Origin: Eublepharis macularius
Lineage: Eukaryota; Chordata; Lepidosauria; Squamata; Eublepharidae
Reading direction: 5' to 3'
Assembly (NCBI RefSeq): GCF_028583425.1
Contig: NC_072797.1
Coordinates: 19,440,001-19,504,000, forward strand
Length of the DNA: 64,000 nucleotides
Of this stretch, positions 57,707 through 64,000 are shown one piece after another; positions within the stretch are counted from its first letter, which is position 1, and each line of letters starts with the position of its first letter. Both the position numbers and the translations under genes were made by a program. The notes under the pieces are model-generated. The model did not search any database and was not told the origin of the DNA. It saw only the letters and a program-made list of their open reading frames with translations.

Positions 57707-58035
57707 CAGGGCTTTTTTTTTCTGGGAAAAGAGGTGATGGAACTCAGTGACGGAACTCAGGACCACACAATGATGTCACTTTGAGTCAGCTGGAACAAGG
57801 GGGGAGTTTTTTAAAGTTTAAATCACCCTTGGCAAAAATGGTCACATGGCCGGTGGCCCCGCCCCTGATCTCCAGACAGAGGGGAGTTTAGATTGTCCTC
57901 TGTGCTACACGGCATGGAGGGCGATCTCAACTCCCCTCTGTCTGGAGATCAGGGGACGGGGCCACCGGCCATGTGACCATTTTCAAGAGGTGCCGGAACT
58001 CCGTTCCACCGCGTTCCTGCTGAAAAAAAGCCCTG
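57707..58035 (+). mobile_element. hairpin hAT-like element, family A copy 5
   Basis: Longer copy with about 70 extra bases in the left arm. Flanks GTCACTGA and GTCATTAA match at six of eight. It lies 400 bases upstream of ATP8B1's first coding exon. Confidence 0.82.
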
Positions 58036-58489
58036 GTCATTAATGAACTTTTGATAAGCATCTGAGAAAGTCTAGGATTCCCCAGATCATAGTTCAGAAA
58101 ACTACCAATATAAGGCACCTAGTCTGGTCCCGGGTTTTCTTGAGACGTCCACAGCTACATTACTGTGCCGAACTCCATTCTGAGAGAGCATGAAGCTTTC
58201 ACAGTTAATCATTCCTACCAAGACAATATCTACCACCAGGACTAGCATCCTTAGGCAACTGCTTGGACCCAAGTATGGGTGATGCTTTTTTTTTTTTAAG
58301 TACAATTACTCATATACTACCAGTTGCACTGATTTCCACTAATACCCCTAAAGATGCCAGTGCTCAGTACACAAAATAAACCTGATTATAGGTGTCCTCA
58401 TGGGAAGTGCATGGGAAGTCCTAAATTGACTACTTTTTAAAAATACCCTCTCATACACATTTCTAACTGGTCATTAAGAGTTCTAGAGT

Positions 58490-60998
58490 AGATTATACAA
58501 AAAAAAAGGCTGGATGATAAATTGGAAAAAGATTCTAGCACAAAATCCCTTGGTATGAATACCTACAAATTAAACACCTCACAGAAGATAAACAGATCTG
58601 TGAAGCTCTGAACAAAACGGTTACTGACTTTGGAAGGCTAATAAAATCGGACAAAGGAGTCCCAAAAGGTCTAACATCCCAAATATATAGTATTCTGATA
58701 GAAGTTAAACAAAAAATAAGCTCTTAACAAATATTTTGGCAGAAAGATTGCAAACTAAATTTATCCGAGGAAAATTGGAAGGAAATTGGGCAATCCTACA
58801 GCTTTACAACAAAAATAATAAATATAAAAATGCAAATAATAAAATAATGACACCTTGGTATATGACACCTTCCAAGATAGACCACATAAATCAGACAAAT
58901 TCACCCAACTGTTGGAAACAATGTAGAGAGATAGGAATTTTCATGAATTGCAGGTGGGACTGCAAACATAGAAGACAGAACACAGAGGCTTGTAATGAGA
59001 AAAGCAACAAAAACGAAGAGTGGGGGGAAAGCTCTCTCAAACACAAAATAAAGCAATGAATATCAAATGTCTTAAAAGTGCTCCGTGCTATAATATAAAT
59101 ATTCATGAGGAAATGTACAACTATCTAAACTATACACTATATCAACAATATTCAACATTCCATATCAAAAGTCAAAGCCATATCAATTCATACAAATGAG
59201 GAGGATCCGATAGTCCAAAGGACCAGTTTGGAACCGTTACCTCCCCACAGAAACTTTCTTGCTGGAAGATTGAATCACTGAATCTTGGATTATGATCCAG
59301 CTATATTGGGGCATTGGGAGTACGATGGGCAAGTGCAATTTGTAGTGATTTACTGTGTCAAAGCTTGCAGCGGGCACTGCTGGGCGGGGCACCGTCATGT
59401 CTAGTCCTGACATCAAAGGGGTGTCAGGGATATTGCCGGACCCTGCTCTGTGAATGGAGGGGCAGTATACCTCACCCAGACTCCCTCTCAATCTACTTGC
59501 TGGCCTGCTCAACATGTTTCCATCGTCCTGCACAATCTCCTCCATCTCCTCTATCAACTCGCCTCCTTTCATGCTCCGCTCTCCTCCAACTCCACTCCAT
59601 ACTTCTACTCAACCCACCATGCCCTGTGGGTGGACGTTCCTTATATCCTACTCCTCATCCCAGGCTCCACCTGCCAAGCCACACCTCTCCTTTGCCTTCC
59701 AGCATTGTCCTGGGCTGCCTGAAGCAGTTGCAGCTGGGGTAGCTGCTTTGGCTGCGTTGGCCAGCTACAGTTGTGTCTCGTGGACTGGCTATCAAGCCTC
59801 TCTGGCTGAGCTGATTGCTGAATGCAGGCCCAGCTGTGGCCCCTTGGCTGGCTGCCCAGCTTCTCCTCCAGAATGTCTCAGGCAGATCCACCTGGAGTTG
59901 CTTTGCCCCTGGCATCCCCTGAGCCAGGTTATTGCTTTCTAGCTGGGCTGTAGGCTGTGGCATGGCTCTGAGTTGCTGTGGCTGCTTCTCCTCCTTGTCT
60001 GGTAAGGACTCTGCTTGGATAGCTGCTGGGGCCTTATTCCCACTGCCTTTGCCCTCTCCCTCTGCTCTGACTCCTTCAAGGTTGACCCCACTGTCCCTGC
60101 TTAGTCCCCTATCCTCCCACTGGAGGGTGGGGCTAGCTGGCCTCCACCTGCCCCTTCTGGCCCTCTGCTTGGGAAGCTTGGGAGCTTCTTCCCCTCTCCC
60201 TGGTGTAGGCAGGTTCTGGCCCTGGTTGCCGGCTGGGGCGGCTGGACAGCTGTCTCCCGGCTGCCTTCCGTCACCTCTTCCCGGCAAGTCCAGGGGCTGT
60301 GCCTCAGACCCCGGACAGACGGGAACAGCATACCAACTGTACTTCATTTGGTCTATCGGATCCTTCTCATTTGTATGAATTGACGGGACTGCAAACATAT
60401 ACAAGAATCTGGGGCATCTGTAGCGGGAATGATAAAGTCCATGATGGAGTACAAGATACCGTTGACCCCAAAAATTATATTACTGAATCACTGGATGGAT
60501 CATACAATACCAAAGATTAGGATCAATTATATGGGTACTTCTGTCAATAGCTAAGTCAGTCATTGCCTTAAAATGGAAACAGAAAACCCCTCAAACAATC
60601 GCAAATTGGTACAGTCGAATTTGGGACTACTTTATAATGGAGAAATTAGCAGATCACTTAGCTCAATATGAAAATCAGAAATACAAACCCCAATTTTTGG
60701 AACAGTGGTTCCCAATCCTAGAACACTTAACAGGCAATGACAATGTTATAGGCAACTAAAAAAAAGGGAATATTACAGCCTATTGACAAGTGACTAAAGA
60801 AGAGAACGGCCGGAATATTTTATTTAAGATAATTTTGTTACAATGCAAATAGTGTTACTAGCGCAGGATGCATTAAGGATATGTCTGCTCTAAAAATTAA
60901 TGTTAACAATTGTAATTATGAAGTTGAGTTACTGTGTATGTTTACAAGTTGTAAGTTATGTTTGAAATGTTAAAATAAAAATTGTAAATTAAAAAATA
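58490..60998 (+). mobile_element. L1 LINE 3' part, interrupted
   Basis: The left part encodes CWKQCREIGIFMNCRWDCKH, the L1 ORF2 C-terminal Cys region. After the insertion it continues WDCKHIQESGASVAGMIKS and then WYSRIWDYFIMEKLADHLA, followed by an AT-rich UTR and A-rich tail. ORF2 is broken by several stops; only the 3' part remains. Confidence 0.8.
58971..60384 (-). mobile_element. unclassified 1.4-kb insertion in L1
   Basis: The exact 15-bp duplication GGGACTGCAAACATA lies at 58956-58970 and 60385-60399. The right end read on the - strand begins TCAATTCATACAAATGAGAA; an inverted copy of this start lies at 59183-59222. The middle is GC-rich and holds overlapping ORFs, the longest on the - strand (59655-60404). 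I cannot name the family. Confidence 0.7.
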
Positions 60999-61226
60999 AA
61001 AGTGTTCTAGAGTGATTCCCAAGTGACCTTGTTTAGCCTCCTCCCCTAATCATTTCTGCAGATGACCGTGGGCCTCAGTGCTCCAAGAGGGCCAACTTCT
61101 TCACCAGTCACCTTTACCACCCTGATCTGGAGAGAAATTCTAAAACGCTGGTTGGGAGTCTTTTATTTCCAGGGGGGGAAACCCAAGGAATTGTGAGAAG
61201 TTCATATTGGCAGGATCCATATACCC

Positions 61227-61443
61227 AGGTACGGTTGCCAATTCCGAGGAGGGAATTTCCTGGAGATTTGGGGGGGGGTGGAGATTGTTGAGGGTGGGGG
61301 GTTTGGGGAGAGAAGAATCTCAGCAGGGATGTGATGCAATAGAGCCCATCGCCCAAAGCAGCCATTTTCTCCAGGGGAACAGATCTTTGTCACCTGGAGA
61401 TCAGTTGTAATTCCAGGTGACTTCCAGCCACCACCTGGAGGTT
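61227..61443 (+). mobile_element. hAT-like element with ends GGTTGCCAA
   Basis: GGTTGCCAATTCCGAGG to CCACCTGGAGGTT with the inner CAGCCATTTTCTCCAGGGGA. Same family as 38589-38767. Confidence 0.65.
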
Positions 61444-61720
61444 AATTAAACTTTCAATGAACAATATTATACAAAATTCTTTTCATATACAAAGTGCTCA
61501 GTGCAATGAATATGTTAATTCATCTTAATTACAAAGATATCAATTTATATACAAAAATTCATCCATCCATCGACTCTTAAGAGATAGACATTGAAATTTA
61601 TAATAGACTGTATCCCTCCAAAAAAGTCTCTCAGTGTTGAAAAATGAAGTCTCTCTCAATGTATAGGATGTTGATTCTTTCATTCAGAACACTAGAGACT
61701 CCCATGTTGCTTCGCTAAGC
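61444..61720. other. AT-rich unclassified repeat-like sequence
   Basis: Words such as AAGTGCTCAGTGCAATGAAT and GATATCAATTTATATAC resemble the AT-rich end of the insertion at 58971-59180, but the match is loose. Confidence 0.3.
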
Positions 61721-61860
61721 ACACCTACCAGAATGTCAACAGTAGCCCCAGCTTTGCATCCTTCCCTTTATATGCCATCTCTCCAGAGAGCTGCTCAAGG
61801 AGGCTTACAGTGGAAAACATGATAAAATATTTTTTTTAAAAATAAAATCATTAAAGTTAA

Positions 61861-61862
61861 CA

Positions 61863-61896
<34 letters not shown>

Positions 61897-61917
61897 CCAC
61901 ACACACACACACACACA
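61861..61917. repeat. (AC)n microsatellite
   Basis: About 26 AC units with one TCC interruption. Confidence 0.95.
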
Positions 61918-62660
61918 GCCAGGTCATAAAACTGTGCAAAACTTTTAGCAACCTTAACTGGTCGTTGTAAGCCAGTTCTCAGTCTAGAAGGCGACCACTA
62001 AAAATATTTTTAAAAGATCAAACCTCTTAGTGAAAAGCCTGGGTAAAAAGAAATATTTTAAAGAATGGGGAAGGCATCAGGCAAGCCCTAAAGGTAAGGG
62101 TGTTACGCAACACCAGCTTCCTAATCACATGCTAAAAGCCGACAATTAGAAGACATAACTTTAGATAATTAACCTAAGCATCTTAGAAAGTCAATGAAGC
62201 GCATCTGTACTGTACCTATCACTCCCTCCTCTCCAATTTTATACACACCCTCTGGACAAAAGGAAGCAAAATATGAATTACATGCCTGAACTCAGACTGA
62301 AAACTTTTCAACTTAAGGACATTATCCCGCACACAAAATATTCATACTAACAGTCAGTGAGATTCTGCTGCTCTGGGTTACCCTTCCATTAATGTTTTAT
62401 ACACCTACAGTCAAGTTAGCCCAAACATACGGCTACTCTTTTTTAATAAAACAAGAAAATCTAAAACAACTCTTGCTTCAGATATGCATTGTGTTTTCTT
62501 CTTATGTAATACCACATGCTGCATTGTTCAACACGTACACTTCATTTAGATGACAGCTCTGTTGCAAATTTCTGCAATCCCAGTCCTACTATGTTGATTA
62601 TTAGATGTATCATCCTACATATTACACTGATCTACATTGTGTAATCCACTTTAATTCTGT

Positions 62661-62870
62661 CCTGAGTAGCCCAGGCAAGCCCAGTCTTGTCAGATCTTGG
62701 AAGCTAAGCAGGGTCAGCCTTGGTTAGTAATTGGATGGGAGACTTCCAAAGAAAACCAGGGTTGCAGAGGCAGGCAATGGCAAACTACCTCTGTTAGTCT
62801 CTTGCCATGAAAACCCCACCAGGGGTCGCCATAAGTCAGCTGTGACTTGAGAGCACTCTCCATCACCAAT
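62661..62870 (+). repeat. 5S-rRNA-derived SINE, full copy
   Basis: CAGATCTTGGAAGCTAAGC and GGTTAGTAATTGGATGGGAG are the 5S internal promoter. The tail TGTGACTTGAGAGCACTCTC is followed by a LINE-type end to about 62935. Confidence 0.85.
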
Positions 62871-63069
62871 TCACCTTGTGTCTCTGTGAGAAAGGCGGAT
62901 TAGAAATAATGTAAATGAACAAAAATACATTTTAAAAACATGTGGACAAATTATTATATACTATTATAGGAATTGGGGGGAATCACACTCCCTCCTTTCC
63001 TTGTATATGATTCTAAAATTGACAGAAAATCATAGCTTGTTCAAAACACAAGTCACAGATTCTCAGATA

Positions 63070-63251
63070 GTAAAGAGTCTAGTAGCACCTTTAAGACTAA
63101 CCAACTTTAGCTTTCGAGAACCACTGCTCCCTTGGTCAGATGAGAACAGTGGTTCTCAAAAGCTTATGCTACAGTAAAGTTGGTTAGTCTTAAAGGTGCT
63201 ACTGGACTCTTTACTATTTCGCTACGACAGACTAACATGGCTAACTCCTCT
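63070..63251 (+). mobile_element. palindromic Penelope-like insertion with target duplication
   Basis: The left half reads GAGTCTAGTAGCACC, the right half GGTGCTACTGGACTC, with AGCTTTCGAGAACCAC inverted in the centre. The exact 13-bp duplication AGATTCTCAGATA lies at 63057-63069 and 63252-63264. Confidence 0.85.
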
Positions 63252-63560
63252 AGATTCTCAGATAAAGCCACAATTTGTGGCAAGCTGCTGAGGCCCAGAG
63301 ATTCTGGCTGGACCCACTGTCACTTATCCCTGTGCACTTCTCCTGCCTCTCGGCCATGGGCCTTCCCCCTGTCCATTCACACTTGAGTGCTCTGCCACCC
63401 ATGCTCCTGGCTGCCCATTCTGCCCATTGTGGCCAGGGAAGGACATGTTTCAGGCCACGTCAGAGACAGGAAAGGAGCATGCAAGTATGAGGATCACACA
63501 CACACACATGCCTAGCTCACTTCTTTAATGGCAAACCCTGATTTGTCATTATTTCTGAGT

Positions 63561-63694
63561 AAGTTTAGTAATTAGATGACCAGAGTTGCAGAGGCAGGCA
63601 ATGGCAAACCAGCTCTGTTAGTCTCTTGCCATAAAAACCCCACCAGGGGTCACCGTAAGTCAGCTATGACTTGAAGGTATTCTCCACCACCAAG
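63561..63694 (+). repeat. 5S-derived SINE, 5'-truncated
   Basis: From AGTTTAGTAATTAGATGACC through GTTAGTCTCTTGCCATAAAA to TTCTCCACCACCA. Confidence 0.75.
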
Positions 63695-64000
63695 TCCTCA
63701 GAGACAATTTCCCAGCTCTCTTTCAGAAGGCTAAAAACAGAGCCAGTTTAGCATCCATGTAGAACAACAAGGAAGAAAAAGGGGGTGTGGGGAAAGGTCC
63801 CCACAAACTCAAGCCAAACTAGCAAGGGAACAAAATAGAGGGGTCAAGTTACAACCTAAAATAAAATATATTAAGAAAGTATTTATTATAAATGTGGACA
63901 TATATAGATTAAAAACAAATTTAAAACATAAGGCCTGAATGGCAGGCTACATAGATATGCTAAAACTTGCTCGAACATTCCCAATGTACAGATGATGGAA

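Noticed and set aside
59655-60404. 249-codon - strand ORF as a possible host gene
   Set aside because: Its N terminus lies in L1 sequence and the rest in a repeat-like insertion. The composition is GC-rich and low in complexity, with ORFs on the other strand too.

Overview
This is a gene-bearing piece of a vertebrate nuclear genome, most likely a squamate reptile (lizard). The two genes are vertebrate orthologues. The repeat landscape fits a squamate: tRNA-derived SINEs of the Sauria kind, 5S-rRNA-derived SINEs, CR1, L1 and L2-like LINEs, Penelope-like elements and many small hAT-like elements with 8-bp target duplications. I cannot name the species.

Left third (1-15 kb, + strand): NARS1, cytosolic asparaginyl-tRNA synthetase. 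Thirteen coding exons (509-14978) are present and lack only the first coding exon, which lies upstream of the window. The exons join in phase and give residues equivalent to 32-548 of the 548-residue human enzyme, with the anticodon-binding OB fold and class II motifs 1, 2 and 3 all intact.

Middle (15-22.4 kb): the intergenic space between two convergent genes. It holds NARS1 3'UTR-like sequence, a SINE, a long compound microsatellite (18566-18770), a 426-bp hAT-like element and a 756-bp hAT-like element inserted in a Penelope-like fragment.

Right two thirds (22.4-64 kb, - strand): ATP8B1, a P4-ATPase phospholipid flippase. All 27 coding exons are present (57293 down to 22458). They join in phase to a 1252-residue protein (human 1251) with the DGET, DKTGT, KGAD, TGD and GDGAND motifs and ten membrane segments. 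One intron has a GC donor instead of GT (26175-26180), and one exon ends in two overlapping donors five bases apart. The region right of 57307 is 5' intron 1 sequence full of repeats; the untranslated first exon and promoter are not recognisable here.

NARS1 and ATP8B1 are also neighbours in human chromosome 18q21, so the order is conserved. The two genes do not share a pathway: one charges tRNA-Asn in the cytosol and the other moves phospholipids across the plasma membrane with a CDC50 partner.

I found no novel host system. The points that most deserve a second look are in the repeats: small palindromic Penelope-like insertions carrying hammerhead-like cores on both strands, an unclassified 1.4-kb insertion with a 15-bp target duplication inside an L1, a 234-bp palindromic element present twice at the same length, and a cluster of long hairpins around the first coding exon of ATP8B1.
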